DNA of 64,000 nt, taken from positions 803,501 through 867,500 of the forward strand of contig JAFEUB010001428.1 of NCBI GenBank assembly GCA_024529925.1. Reading direction: 5' to 3'. The DNA is from Ophthalmolycus amberensis. Its lineage: Eukaryota; Chordata; Actinopteri; Perciformes; Zoarcidae. The notes below the pieces were generated by a model, which saw only the letters and a program-made list of their open reading frames with translations, had not been told where the DNA came from and made no database searches. The position numbers and the translations under genes are program-made. This document shows positions 25,001 to 40,111 of the stretch, piece after piece; within the stretch, counting starts at the first letter, position 1, and every line of letters begins with the position of its first letter.

Positions 25001-28000
25001 GGTCAGCTCAAAGAATCCAGATCAGGCCTCGTCCTCGATTGTGGGCTCCAGCAATAACTGAGGATTATTTAATTGCAACCACGGATTCTGGAGTCGAAAA
25101 ATCTAAGAAAACATTTGGAGTGACTCAAAGAACTCACGCTGACTCACTAAATTTTTTTATTTCAGAGGACACCAGTTTTGGCTGTCATTAAAAGACGTCG
25201 CCATAAAATACAGAGTCACAGACGGCGAAACAGGAGACCTGTAATTTAGTGTTTCTGCCGATGGACAAATATATGAGTCTACACGTCTGCTGTGAACCAA
25301 AATTACAGAACACTGGATTCATCTGAGCCCGAGGGCTTATATAAAACAAGAATGTCTCTTTGCAACTTCTCCGCATTTATTACTGTCATAACCCCCATTT
25401 TCTTACAATTCCTATTACAGAGCATTTAAGAGTGGTGGGGCGGGGGGGGGGGGGGTTTGTGCCCCAGGAAGCTCGTGAAAGCTGAGTAAGAAATAAGGAG
25501 GCTTCTGGAAAATTTGGGCCGACAGCTGTAGTTTTGCCTCAACGAGTCCTGTCATTAAAGGAAAATTCAACATTCAAATGCTCACATATTCTCGTGAACG
25601 TAATATCTCAGGAACGCCTCGAGGGAATTTCTTTAAATTTGGCTCAAACTTCCACTTGCACTCAAGGATGATCTGACAATAACTTGGTTTTTGGCCATAA
25701 CCAGGAGATTCTGAAAAGTGAAACCTTAAACCTGCATTCTCTCTACTGACCAGAAGTCTGGTTGTATAGAAGTCTATGAGAAAATGACTCTACTTCTCTT
25801 GATTTATTACCTCAGTAAACATTGTAAACATGAGTTTATGGTCTCAATCTCTAGTTTCAAGTCTTCTTCAATACAGCATGATGTTCATTTAGTACATTAT
25901 GGTCCATTTAGAGTCAAATAGTTAATGAATGCTAATTGTAATGTTTTGGTCGCCTAAAAGTGTCTTCTTCAGCGTTCGGTTCTACTTAGCTCCGCATCCT
26001 GTCTATACTTCTGGTTGCAGAAGGTGGCGAAGGGCAAAAACCAAGATGGATGCCGGTAAAACCAAAATGGTTACGTGCTAAAAACAAGATGGCGACGACC
26101 TAAAACCAAGCTGCCGACCGGCAAAATCCAAGATGGCAATGGCCAAAAATCAAAATGCCGATGGCCCAAAATTAAGATGGCGACAAGCAAACACCAAGAT
26201 GGCGACGGCCTAAAACCAAGCTTGCAAAGGGCGAAAACCAAAATCATGGACACAAATCTGGATGGAAAAAACGTCCAAAAGAAGTTGTCTGTCCGTGGCA
26301 AATACAGCAAAAATCAAAATGAGGGATTTTTAAATTCGTTTTTTTCAACCCTGTACGTCAAAATGAAGCACAATAATAAAGTCTAACGCGACCTCTGGTG
26401 TCTCATGATGAAGGTGGGAAACTCTTGAGACTATGAGGGCCACAGCAAATTAAATTCACAACATTTTAAAGCTTATAAATTCGTGAGAAAAACGGAAAGA
26501 ACGAAAGAGAAACTGTAAAAAAGACGGTGCTCTGAGGTCACCACTTTACCGCAGCTTTCCATTTTCCATCAGGCGTCCCTGCTGATGCAGGCCTGTCAGC
26601 GCTGCACTGTGAGGTGAAACACCCGCCCGAGTTTCTGTTAGTTCCTGGCGTCGTCTCGCTGAGGAGGAAAGAAATTGCTGCCACTCCCGCCACGCACACT
26701 GTCCGAGTTCACTGTAGTGTCAGAGGGCCGTTGACGGAGACACAAGGCCCATATTGGAGGGTGTCACGTCCGCTTTGCTTGGCTTTTATATCCTCCGACC
26801 TAAACAGAGTCTTTGAATATGTGAACTAGCTGTGAAGGAAACCTCCACGTTCTCCTTTTTATCCCTCATTCTTTTGACCACTTCATCGTCCCTGACCTCC
26901 ATGCACCACCATTCTCCCTCTCCAAACTTAAATCCCACTCCACTCATTCACTGTTTCTTCTTTTTTTTTTAATATCTCCTCTTCTTCCAACCTGCCTTCA
27001 CCTCCCTGCAGTTTGCCTCCTTCTGCCATGTGGTCGCAGAGGTCCGATGGCGGTTTGTATGTGTTTCCACCGCCAGTCAGGCTGTTCGGAAAGAGCCGTG
27101 CTGGGGTGGCAAGTTAAATGAGTCATGATGCCTGAGCTGAGTGTGTTTCTCTGACTGCGTGTCTTGTTCCTGTGAAGCCCTGCTGTTCTTGTTTCAATTT
27201 GAATTACTGTTGAAAAGAAAATGCATGATTACGTTCAGGCTGGCAGGAAGCTTGAGCTGCAGATGGTTTAGAGTTTAATGGGTCAGTTCACCCAAAATAA
27301 CCCGAAATATAGTTTTAGTTTTGTTTGCTCTGGTATTGTTGCTTCTAACCATAGACCGTATATAAGAAGTGGACTGACATCGTGACATCGTCGTGGTGGT
27401 CTGTGGACTGCCGTTTTGAAGCCTAGAGTTTGGCGATTTGGCCGTCGCCATCTTGGCTTTTTGCAAACCAATGAATGTGAATAGGAGCTATGGTTGAAAG
27501 AAAATAGTTCCTCCATGAAACTGCTCCCAACAAGGTCTGTGGATTATCTCGAGTAACCGGGTCATGATTTCTGGAAAGAGATATTGTTGTTAAGTTTTTC
27601 AAATGTATTTTTTGTATCATATTGAAGAGGTGGCAGACATCTCTTCGGCAGATATGTACAAAAGTCAGCACAATCTAGATTGGTTTTTAAGGTTAGACCT
27701 GCAGCAGTGAGGGGTTTGATAGTATGAGAGGTTTAGCTGATGTGTAATGTATGTACATTAGTGAGTGCATATCTGAGACCTGAAGACCTGCTCAGGATCT
27801 GGAGAGTAAAATCAAAGTAAAACACAGCTCAGAGGCTTCAGCAGGACTCATAGGACACGTAGTCCGAGCTCTGGAGGATTTTCTCTCTGCTGCCTCACGT
27901 CGACTCAAGGACCTGTGACTCATGGCTGAAGAATTATACACGAGGCTGCACGGGACCAAATGAACAAGGGACTCCAGCTGGGATAAAGATATAAAAGAAA

Positions 28001-31000
28001 CCTCCAAAGAACCCATCTCCCCCCTCTACGACCAGCATCGCTGCCTTCTCCTCCTTCATCCCTCCATCGCATCATTCCTCTCTCTCGCTCTCCCAAGGTC
28101 TCCTTTTTTTGTGGTGGTTCTAAACGCAACATCAATGGAGTTTGAGAGGCTGCGTTGCAGAAAGGGAGGACAGGGGAGACCACAAACCTCCCTCCCCTTT
28201 TGCTCTCTTGCATTGATCCTGTCGTCAATCAGATCAGTCTGGTCTCATCCAGCGTTCGTAGCTATTCATACGAAAAAGGAATGTATAAAAAGAAGGAAGT
28301 ATAAAAACATCAAAAGCACACACAGGGTGGGCGGAAGTGAAGGTGGAAGGGTCCAACAAACGCCGATCTTTGACCCAGGAGACCGATGTTCGTTCCCAAT
28401 GTGAAACGAGAAGTCACGTCACTTGCTTACTTCAGCAACGCCACCTCCGTAGTTATTCTAACCCAAACGACGATATTTTCCGAAACCTAACTAAGTACTT
28501 TTGTACCAAGTTGTTTCCTGTAAAGACAGAAGTTAAGTTTGAAAAGACTGTATGCGTGTAACAAGTGGAAACTGACATGTGTTGCTTGATTTCGTAGGAA
28601 ATCCCACAAATAATGAGGAGTAACTTTTGGTCAGATGTCATACGAACCGTTGTGTGACGGTACGTTCAGATTCAGAGTTTCCCCCCTCAGATCTGCAGAC
28701 GACACCCTCATGGATCTTCTTTATAATGTGATTGTCTCCCTTTACTCCCCGTAGAGACGGCATTTAAAATCTTCTCACATTACAAAATGAACACAGGAGC
28801 TGCTCCAGTGGTAAAAAGGGCTGAAAACTGGCCTGGTTTCTGATGGGTTTGACGGAGCAAAGCATGACTCCCCAGTGAACCCTGAAACCATCCGTGATCA
28901 GCCACATCTTAATTTGAGGGCACTTGGGTTTTTTTCAGCCGTCCGTCTCGTGCTCCTCCTCGAACACGGTGATGCTGCGCAGCCAAAGTAAACTCAGCCC
29001 ACCGCTCCGAAAAACCAGATTTCCACAATCAGGAAATTAAACCTGGCAGTGGGAGGTCAGGCAAGGGAAAATATGACCAGAGGAAAGACCTGAGACTTTC
29101 TTATTATTCCTCTTTTTCTTTCTTTCCATTTGTCTTTATTCAATCTTGACATTGATGCGTGCAGTTAAGAGCAGAAGGGGAGCTTAAGGGGTGAAAAACC
29201 AAAGACGACACTTTAAAATAGAATGACTTAAATAGAACTATTCACCCGTGTCCTATTTATCATTGTGAGTCTGTATTTAGAAAGAGATCTGTTTTCTCAC
29301 AGCACTCCTGGCAAAGCAGCTAGACAGAGGAGGGAGAAGAAAAGACGAGATAAAGCCACTCAGTCTGCAAATAGATGATCTGGTTCATAGATCATCACAA
29401 GGTATTTCCAGACTAGGGGAGGAGATTTACTGCTCAGGCCGGATTTTTATTGTGGATCGGACAGAAAAACTAGACTTACAATGAGAGAAAGACGAGGCTG
29501 AGAGATTGGTCTCTGACTCAATACTGCACACAGAATACAACAACACGGTTCATTGTAACTGACCGAACTGGTGTTCAGCAGATTGTTTCTGCCCGCTGTG
29601 TGTTACATTACATTTAAAGATCCTCAAAAACAGTTTCATTCCTGGAAGAAATACAAGTAATGACAATTAACTTTCACCCTTTTAAAACACTGTAACAAAC
29701 TGCTCTACAATATAACAGAACATGTTAAAAAATACACAGAGAATTAAATAAACGAAGAGACAAAAGTAAACACATCAAAACTGATTAAAAACAAACTAAA
29801 ATGACGTAAAAACCCAAATATAATTGCATTCTAAAAAGTTTATGTTAGAATCTGGACCTCGATACAACAAGGAAGGACGCATCCGAGGCTCTTGTTGTGT
29901 AAGACGGGACATGGGGCCTCTCAGAGCTTTGTACATAATCAATCATATCAAGCAACAGGTTTCAGCTGCAGAGTTTGGGATGAGCTGCAGGTATTGTTTT
30001 GTGATGCCAGAGAGCAAGAAGTAACAGTAATGTAATCAACGTGGATAACGGTTTCTAGATATAAACTAGATTACATCCAGTTGTGAGTATGAAGCCGTAT
30101 AACCGAAATAAACAGCCGAGAGTCCCAGCAGTCTACAGTGCAATGAGTGCAACAGTGGGATGTAACTCAGTTTCCACTCATGCCTCGTCTCCATTATTAT
30201 GAACGGATGCTAAATGGCTAAAATGTCATCTCAAATAGGCCTCTTCAGACTGAACTTTCCCTCGTTTCAATAGGCTGTTTGTGTCCTAACCGTCGAAAAC
30301 ATGAAGGCTTTCTGGTGGAGGGGGGGGGGGGGGGGGGGTTATCATCCTACGCAGTCCACCAGACACTCGCCGCCTCATAAGAGCTTCCTTGATAGCAACA
30401 CCTCCGCGGTTCATATCTGAAGCATTGCCTCAGCCCGGCCGAACGGCGTGCCGGCTGCAGCCGGATGACCTCACCTCTTTGGACGTCAACGCTCCCTCGC
30501 TGTGTGGTGGGACGGATCGGTGCACGCTCGCGGTTAATAGTCTTCATGCCTCCGTGGAAGGAGGTGTGAAAGAAGAGAGGACAGCACACAGAGACATTGA
30601 TCCTTTCGTTACTCTACATGATGTCCTGGCGTTGCCCTTTTTTGCATGTTTGATGCTTTCCCACAGAACCGCCAATGCCATGGCGACGAAAAACCTCCCA
30701 ACCCGAAGGAACCCAAAGGATTCCCCTCAGACCTGGTTTTGTTGTTGTTTGATACGACAGGCAAACTGCCACGACTTCAACGCATAACTCGAAACTAAAA
30801 GAGGAATGCAAGTGAAGCGTTGAGTGATGCCAGTGGAGATCAATCGCAATGCTTTTATCAGCCTGAGAAATAAGTTGCACGCCATTAACTTCACTAAAGC
30901 GTTTAATTCTCTGGAAATGCTTGTGCATGCACAGTAGGCCCCTTTCAGCAGAGCTGTAAATAATCTATTGTATCATTGCTGCCAGTCAGTAAATCATTGT

Positions 31001-34000
31001 CTACTTTGTAAGGAAATGCAACTGGAGTCAATTACAGGAGGGGGAGGGGAAGGCTCAGATACCACTGATTCAGTTATCATTACTTTGATAAATCCTTGGC
31101 CCAAAATGCAATGTTTTTCTTTCCAAAACCTGGACTCCTCACAGAGTGGAGTTATGATGTGATAATGACTTTATCTTCGTACCAGTGGGAGGAGGCCGGA
31201 ACATCGCTGTATCCCATTCCTAATGTGAATACCTGCCAAATGTACAAAACCACATCTTCACATCCACATACATGCATACGATTACGAAGCTACCAGTGCA
31301 GTGTGGCCCATGCAGCAAAAAAAGTTTGACTTGCGAGTACAAAATTCAGATGAAAATAGCTTGCTAGCTTCTAGCATCCACTGATACGAACAATGTAATA
31401 ATGTCCTCACATAACTACTGACCAGTGTCATGCAACATATGACTAAAGATCATCTTGGTCTGTTGTCTACTGTCAATGTTTGTGTCTTTTACGATGAAGT
31501 ACATACGCTACATGCATGTACTGTTTATCAGACCACGAAGGAGACAGGAATTTGCGTTAGTTAGCTAGCCCACCCCGCGTCCATCCGCCTCACTCCCCTA
31601 CTGCTCCGGAACTGATGATAACAGCCAGAACCAGCTGTACATTGAGAAAGTATAGAAGAAGAAAAAGTGGACGTTCTTGCGCCTTACTTGGTAATCAAAT
31701 CCGGGGTTAGTGGCATATCATGTGACCATGTGTTAGTGGCATATCATGTCACTCAGATATAATTACACTTTTTATACGCTGGATCTTCATTGGAAAACCT
31801 GTCGGTGAAGAAAACTCACCTCTCAGCAGAAACATTTGGGTGTTCGATGGCGCAACACTGATCTGACTCTCTTTTCTCTCATGGGTATTGTCTTTCAGGT
31901 CGGGATCAGGAGACAGAGTGTGGTCGCCAACGGTTAGTGAAGACGGCAAGACAAGCCCTTACATGGAGCCTGACTCACAGGTAACTACTGTTTACTCTGG
32001 ATTTACCGAAGCACCAGTAACGAGGGTTTTCTTTACATTTACATTCACACCCACTGGGAAGCTGTCACAACTGGTCCGCTTGAATTTCTCATGCTGCCAA
32101 CCCAGAGAAATACACAGTTCATACTCCAGGCACCCCTACAAAGTATGCTCTGTTGCATGCAGTTTGCATTCAGCTGCTACTTTATCATGACATTGCCCCT
32201 TGAACTCTGACCCTCTTGCTCATATATCTGCTGTGCAGGGGATTGTGGGTCAGAGTAACCAGAAAAGCATGCTGCCTTTCAAACTGCAAAATGTGACCAG
32301 ATGTAGCAGAACATTCTGGTGTTTTTGGCAAACTGCATTTGACATACTATGTATTGGGACAATCTGAATCAGTTTCTGGCGTACTAAATAGTATGGTAGC
32401 ACTGAAACGCACAGTAGGTCTAGCTAACTTGGTCTGTCTCATGAGACAATCATATATAAATATAAATAAACCCCCAGTTCAACCATCATAGTGTGAAATT
32501 AAGTTTTACTGCTAAAAATATGCAATTGGGAGATCGCCACCAATGCTTTCTAGTCACCCATGAACTCAACTGAAACTTAAATTACAAAGTTGTCATGATG
32601 TGTTTAAATATTATATTGTACAATTTAGTTTTTGGCTAAAAACTTGAATAAATACAGTTGTTTAAAGAAGTTGTTTTCACATCAATGTAAAATAGATATT
32701 AAAGATGAATTATGACCTGTTTATCTTCCTAACACTAGCTTTAAGCAGCTTATAATCATCATAAAAACTACTAAAAACAAGACTTCGTTTCACCAGTAAT
32801 TTACAATCTTTTATTTCCTAATCATTTAAACTGTGTGTATTATGCAAATATAACTTTAGGCTAACATTTAAAATATTTGAGAGTTAACACTGACTTCAGA
32901 GTGGTTGGTGAAAGAAAAAGGTCTGTAGTCTTGTATCCCATCTCCTTAAACGAAACAACAACTAAATCGTCCGATATGACTCATCGACGATCAGCAAACG
33001 GATCAGCCCAAACAAACCTTATCGGGACATCTCTAAAAGTTATATCCGCCTCCTTTCTATTTCTGTTGATCTGATCCGTGACTCAAGAGTTTTGTGGTCC
33101 GATGCACCCCTATCAGCTACAGTAAATACTTAGATTTAAATCTCAGTTTTTTACTTAATTATGCATATTCAATGCCGTAGACAAGCACTTATAGCAGCCA
33201 CCTTAATAAACAAGGTGCCTGCTATATGACCCACATTTCTCTGGTCTGATTTACGTCACATTTTGTTTGTACTTTGAACTTTACTGCTGTGGATCAACCA
33301 CATCAGCCACAAGAGAGGATCATTCACATCTGGGGTCATCACTTAAAAGTTCAGTTCTCTGGGTGTGAGACCCAAGTCTTCTCACTCCGTTTATATCATA
33401 AACAGAATCCATGGAAACAGGCACAACACTTGATCCGTAAATTGCATGTACACTACCAATCACATGGTTATAAATGAGATAATGCATCCCACTGTTCACT
33501 GGAAAAGGTTTTGAAATAGTATCTTGATTGTTCTCCGCTCGTACGAGCTGCCAAACGGACATTCAAGGCATGATGAACTCCAGCAGATGATCTTTTCCAA
33601 GTTTTCCAGAGCTGGCAAGCTGACAGGTTTCCGCTGCGATTACTGAGACTGTGTGTCTAAAAGAGACAGACAATGAGCATATTGTGGCTCAGACATGTGA
33701 GTGTCCATTCGTCAAGTGTTGCATTGTGGTAGTTGTGTCTCTCGGCCCTCGCTGTGGAAGGGTCTCCTTGCCTAAAAAAGAAGGGTGGAGCAGACACACA
33801 AAGAGCTGAAATCGATCTGTCAGCCTTTTGATGCCTCACAGGAAAGTATTCAGCATATGTAATTCATCTGGGTTATTTGTGGTCGTAGGATCACATGAAT
33901 TAGCTTCCCAGGAGACTTTTATTCTGAAATTACCAATCAGTAGTAGAGATGCCTGATACCAATACTGATATCAGTCTGATGCTGCCTCAAATAGCTGGGT

Positions 34001-37000
34001 GTGGTATCTTCACAAAAGAAAGATTTTGGTATGAGACACCAATATTTCAATTAGTATAAATCAGCACATTAGTATCTATGTATTTATGTATTACATTTGG
34101 TTTTACAAAGTTACTAAAGCAATGTTTAAGTCAAGTCACATGAAAGAATGATCCAAGTCACTTGCACACAGTGAGGCAGACCGGCAGGTAAGGTACTTCA
34201 GCATTGGCTTCACTTTGTCAGACCCGGGGGTTACCGCCCGGTATCGGATATCGGTCGATACCCTCAGCCTATACTGGTATCGGGACTGATAAAGTCGGAA
34301 GTCTGCATCTGAACTGCTAAGTATTTATTTTGAATCATGGTCACAAAACTGAGTTGTTTCTGATTGTCCGTACTGCCTGTAAAACAAGAATTTCATGCCT
34401 CCTAGAGCACAATACTGTACACAAGAAGAATCAGATAAAAGAAAAAGAGTCTATATGCACTGCCGTATGTTTGATGAAACACCAAACCTGAGCGAGAGAG
34501 GAACCATCAACAACAACTGTTTATACAAACACAGTAATGCGAGAGGAGCAACTCTGTCTCGCTCAGCTCTTTGCCTCTCCGTAACATCTTATCCAGTCCT
34601 TCCTCCCGCCCTCACTGAAGCCTTGGAAATGTTCCCTGGTGTCTCTTTCAATGAAGCGAACCTGGACGGCTCAGTCGGGGCCACTTTATCGTCACGCTCA
34701 GGTGGATTCTTCTGAGCATGAAAAGAGGAAACATCCGCTCCCTGGGGTCACATAAAAGAACAAGGCTCTCTGTTTCTTTCTCTATTCGGACAGATAACAA
34801 TGCAGATTGTTCCTCAATGGAAACATTATGCACCGGGACGTCCATCACACCATTTGAACCAAATCCAGACTGAACTGTGTGATACTTTTGACCCACAGTT
34901 ACTCCAATGACGAGACGGCTTGGACAGCATGAGCAGACATTAAGTGAATCAAATCGCTGGATGAGGATGACAAGGCAATTTTTGATTGAGCTCGCAAAGA
35001 TTTGAAGCTGTCATCCACCTATGCTGAAGCGGTACGCTTTGGCTAGCAGGGTGCTAACTGAGACGTACCAGGACACTTGTACAAAGACAACAATTAATCA
35101 TATTTATCTGGCCTACACAGGCATGCATTGGTGTTTTTACTCTGCAGATTGACTCCAAAGAAGATTGCAATATTTCTACCACTTGAGCCCAAGAAACAGC
35201 TCCTGAATAGTTATGAATTCAATGACGGCATAATCAGGAAGTTCTTTATTTAACATTTCCTTAAATTCATGGACTCCTTGTTCTTGACAAACCGTCTATG
35301 TCGTAAATTCCAGTCTGGCTTGTGGGAACTCAGCAGGAAGTGACACATGGAAGCTATGAGGTGTTTCCTTTCACCTTGGGAACATGGGACATTCTCATGA
35401 AAGTCGATGAGGAAATGCTCTATTGTTGGTTATAAGTAAGTGTTTGCATATTTTGCAATCCGGTGAAATTGCATCATGTGTTTCCAAAGACATGTGCTCA
35501 TGCTGCTGGCTACTGGATGTCACACAGCCTCCTGAAATAGAAATGCTTTTGATAATGAGAGGTGGCAGGGATGAGATAATGACCAGGTGTCAAACAGGAA
35601 GTAGAACAGCAAGTGCATGTGTTGGTTTTGACAACCAAATTTGAACTGATGCTCCTCTGTGTTGTTCAGGGACGACTAATGAGTTGCAATCAGATGCTTC
35701 TCATGCAGTTTCCAAATTGTATGCAAAGGAATACGGAGCACTAGAGATAGAGAGCGATAGGGAGCCTTTTAAGGCAACATCAAGCTGAAAGTACTGAATG
35801 ATCTGAGCTTTTTGCATCAAAGAACCCGTCATTGAAGACTGAAGGGCCTGACCTACCGAACAGCTTTGGTTCTCAAACTTTCTCTGTCATGCCCACCTTT
35901 AGAAAAAGGACTGATTATGGTTCATGTGCTCACCAAACCTGTTGGAAAGAGTAAAACGGGCAAAAGTATTCCAGATGATCTCAACCGTGTAGTTTGTGAT
36001 GCAGGCTGCTGTATTTAGCGCCGGTAGGCTCATTGTCTTGTGAGTATTGCATCAAATGTGTGTAAATCAATCCTTTGGTCAATAATTCAAATCAAAATGG
36101 TAGGAAGGTCAATATTAGTGCTGTTAAACTATGGCAGTGGTTCAACCAGACTGATGGCAGTGAATGTGATGGTGTGCCTGCGGCTTTATTCGTTTTTATT
36201 TAGGAACAATTATTTCAAGTTTTTCTGCTTCAGTCGACCACGTCATTGGTCTTTAACAATAGGACCTTTTCACAGCGGCCATTTTGACATGTAATTACAG
36301 GGTACACACAGGTGTAATTGATAAAACTGATAAAGGTCCCATTCTACTGCATGCACAATACCAGGGAACCACCTAAATGAAACAGGGCCATAATTGATTT
36401 TTTTTTTAATCACACCTGTGTTTACCCTGCAATTACAAGTCAAAATGGCTGCTGTGAAAAGGGCCCACACAAGCCTCGATACACGCTTAACACAAACCTT
36501 CCTGGATTTCTCAACACCGGTCCTGAAGACTCGTACGTAACATCGCTGCCAAACACCCAGAAGACAATCGGCTGAATACGTCTTCAGAATCTGGTTGTTT
36601 CAGAGCTGCGTCGCTCTCTTTGTTCTGAGGTTTGTTATCTCCTCGTTTAATAGCTCCTGACCTCAACTGATCCAGGGAGTTCGTCAGATAGCGGAGTTAA
36701 AGTGATAGCGATCAAATACGCAAATTATCACTTTTTAAAAGATGGAAATTACATCAGGTTTTGCGAGATGTCCTTCGATGAAATAACGTCTGGTGGCTCG
36801 AGCATATATTTATATGCTGCTGAAACATAATATCACTTTTCTTTTCCCCAGAGAGAAAGAGAAACATTGTAAATGGTTATCTCATTGTACATCTGTCGCT
36901 CGTACTCTTGGACCCGTTTTAATGCAGAAGTAAAGTGATACCAACAGTTACTGACTCAACCTTACATTTACTCAGTGGCAGCTTCAAGTAGGTGGGAATG

Positions 37001-40000
37001 GCCTATCGGTCAGTGTTGAATTCATGGCCTGTTATTAAAGTGATATCTATTGTGGCCGAGCTCTACGGCCTTGTGGAAAGAATGAGGAAGCTGGATCACA
37101 CGTCACCGAGGCTTCCAGGAGCCGGCGGCTGAAGGCCAGTTTCTCCACGCCAACATTAATGGGAGCTGACAGACGGAGTCCTCGCACGACTTGCAGACTG
37201 TAATTCCTTCACTGCTTGGAATTTAATTTGAGTTCATTCAAAAAATATTTAAAAGAATTGCGTGCGTGATCCAACTTTTTTTTGTGAATGGACAAGACCG
37301 AGTAATTTGCCTTTAAAAACATAAGATAGTTGTTAACTTAATTCGTCAAAGATGCACGTTTTATGCTTAGTGTGGCCAGTTTTCGTGCAAAGACTGGATC
37401 AACATGTACAACCACAAAGATGCTGAATATAAAACAATAAGGGGCCATTAAAAGGGTTTAGAGTGTTCTCATTGGTTGCCAAAATATGTCTACTGGGTCC
37501 ACTGCTACGTAATCCTCTGCCAGAGACCAGTTTAGCATTGCTGGGAAGTCTTGTTTAGCAGCTCCACATTCATTCACACAGCCGGCCTTTTAGATCACAG
37601 ACCTCTGACCCCACTTATTTGGTTGTTTGTGTTCACTAATCAGCCAGTAATCCCCAGAAATGTCCAAAGCAGTCTTTGGGTTTTTACTAGGGGTGTCACG
37701 GATCACAAACCTCACGGTTCGGTTCGGATCACGGTTCAGGAGTCACGGTTCGGATCATTTTTCGGATCAACAAAGAAAAGGGGAGGAGACAAATATTTGC
37801 TTTCCATTTATTAATTAAAGAACTTCAAGAACACTTAAAGCAAAGAACTTTGGGCTATAGTCTTACATGAAAACAAAAATATTGAAGATGTCCAATTTGA
37901 AACAAAATGAAATAAATAAATAAAAATAATACATTCAAGAATTATGTTAAGTTTAAGTGCAACATGAGGTATGTTGATATCCTCGTCCTTTCATCAATAT
38001 TGAAAGAAAGAAACAGCCAGTGAGCTAGCTTCCACTGTTTACACTGAACTGAACTGCTCAGCAACAACTTGGGTCTGTGTTTACTTCCTGTCAGGTTATG
38101 CCATTCAAATACACAATAATGTTTACCATTACTGTGACATTATTTTCAAAAAGATGAGAATATCTCCATTGTCTGGGGAGAGGGTCGACCTTTCTGTGGT
38201 GACTGGAATATTATTGGGCCTGTCTAGCTTCACTCTGACACTTCTGTCAGCACCTGAACCAGGTGTGTGTGTGTGTGACTCTCACAGAGGGGGCGTGTCT
38301 ACAGCACCGGAGAATCACTCCGCCATGGTGAAAGCAGTCTCTACAGTCTTTTCCTTCTCATAGAGGTCTGGAACAGCTTCACACTGGTGGGTGCGTGAGT
38401 GGACTTCGTAGCGTGGCTCAAGCATTTTAACCAGATTTAGAAATCCTTTGTTTTCTACACCGGAGTGTCCCCCGTCGCTGACAGACGGGATGGTGTCTCT
38501 TCATATGTGTGGACATGCCGATGTTTTGCCGTTGTCGTGTCTCTCTCTTTAAATAACGCCTACATACAGTAACGGTTTCGTCCACCACCCTCATCCGTCA
38601 TTATACGTTACAGGGAAGACAAAATGTTCCCAAACTTGCAACTTAAATGACGCCGCGGCTTCTGACGTTCCTCCGCTCGCCATGACTTCACCGTTAAATG
38701 CTTCTAACCTGCTCCGTTCACGTGAACACACTACTGCTTTATATCTGTTCACTGACACTCTGCATTGATATTCGGGGACTTGCTACTTGAAAAGGAACAG
38801 CAGCAGTAGAACTTTACACACTATGATTACACTGTAAAAAAAAAAATAAAAATACTCGATTGATCCGCGGTTCACGAGTGATCCGAACCGTGAGGGGTGA
38901 TCCGAACGGATCACGGATCGATCCGTGATCCGTGACACCACTAGTTTTTACTAATGGAGCGCTCCCTGCTCCGCTTGGCTGTCAGCGGGCTGGGGAGTGG
39001 ACAGGGTCAGTGAGAGACTGAACCCGGTCAGACTCATTAACATTCAGAAGATTTGTAGTAACAGTCTGTCTCTGGGCCGTCTTCTGAACTTTTGGGGAAC
39101 AAAGCGAGAGGAAGTCCAAAATGGAGAAAGTTATTGTTGCTTATTTGCTGTGTCGCACCATCCACTTTAAAAAAAGCTTCCTGCAAGGAACTTTTAACTG
39201 GTTCTGAACCAGTCTCAGTTTGATCCTGATCCCCGATAAGACCTCCATCAGTAAAGAGACCATCAGAGAGAAGATGGTCTGTTTCTATAGAGTTATTCGT
39301 TAAAGCTCGTCATCGGAGCCACCGGGTCAGATTCTGCTGAAACCAGATGAACTCATGCAGGTTCACCAGAACCTCCTCCAGCTCAGACTCCAGCAGAGAC
39401 TCTTGTCAATGTGATTCTTAGCGAAGTGAATTACAACATCGCTGTCTATTCACACAGAAGTACAACAATAGTACACATATTATGGTATTCGGTGCATGGT
39501 ATGTGATTTTGGATCCAGGTTGTGTGAAATTATTGGTCTTAGCTTCCCAAGCTAACTTTATGCTAACTGACAGTTAACAACCACAAAAAAATAAAAGAGA
39601 TCTATCAATATATTAAAATCCAGGCTGTTATAATGCTGCAATTAGCTCCATCGTAGAGAATTTAACTCAACCCTGTAGTGACTTATGGAGGTAAAAGTTT
39701 CTTATAAGCTGTATTTAACAGAGTAAATAAATAAAATGCATCACATTTTAAGTAGATTTTAACATTACAGACATCTTCCTCGCAGCAATTCTTCCCTCTC
39801 AGACGGGCTCATGGCCAGAAGCCCTGAAACTCTTACTATTTTCCGGTCTCTCTCTCGCTCTCTCTCTCCCCCCCCCCCCCCCCCCCCCAAACTTCAGCTC
39901 TCTGTTACTTCGTCTCTGGCCCGTCTGTCTGTCCTCCCAGAGAGGCACCCGGGGCCAGGCCTAGGGAGCCATAAAGGGCTGGTTTGTGTTTGGTTAGTGG

Positions 40001-40080
40001 TGCAGAGCGCCATGTGAAAAGCTTTATTTCGAAAGGTCCAGGGGGATTAAACCATGCAGGAGGCAGAAAAGGACGGAGTT

Positions 40081-40111
<31 letters not shown>

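Noticed and set aside
30389..30787. 132-codon plus-strand frame in a GC-richer part of intron 2
   Set aside because: No recognised motif, no matching splice sites in phase with pdlim4, and amino-acid content typical of random translation.
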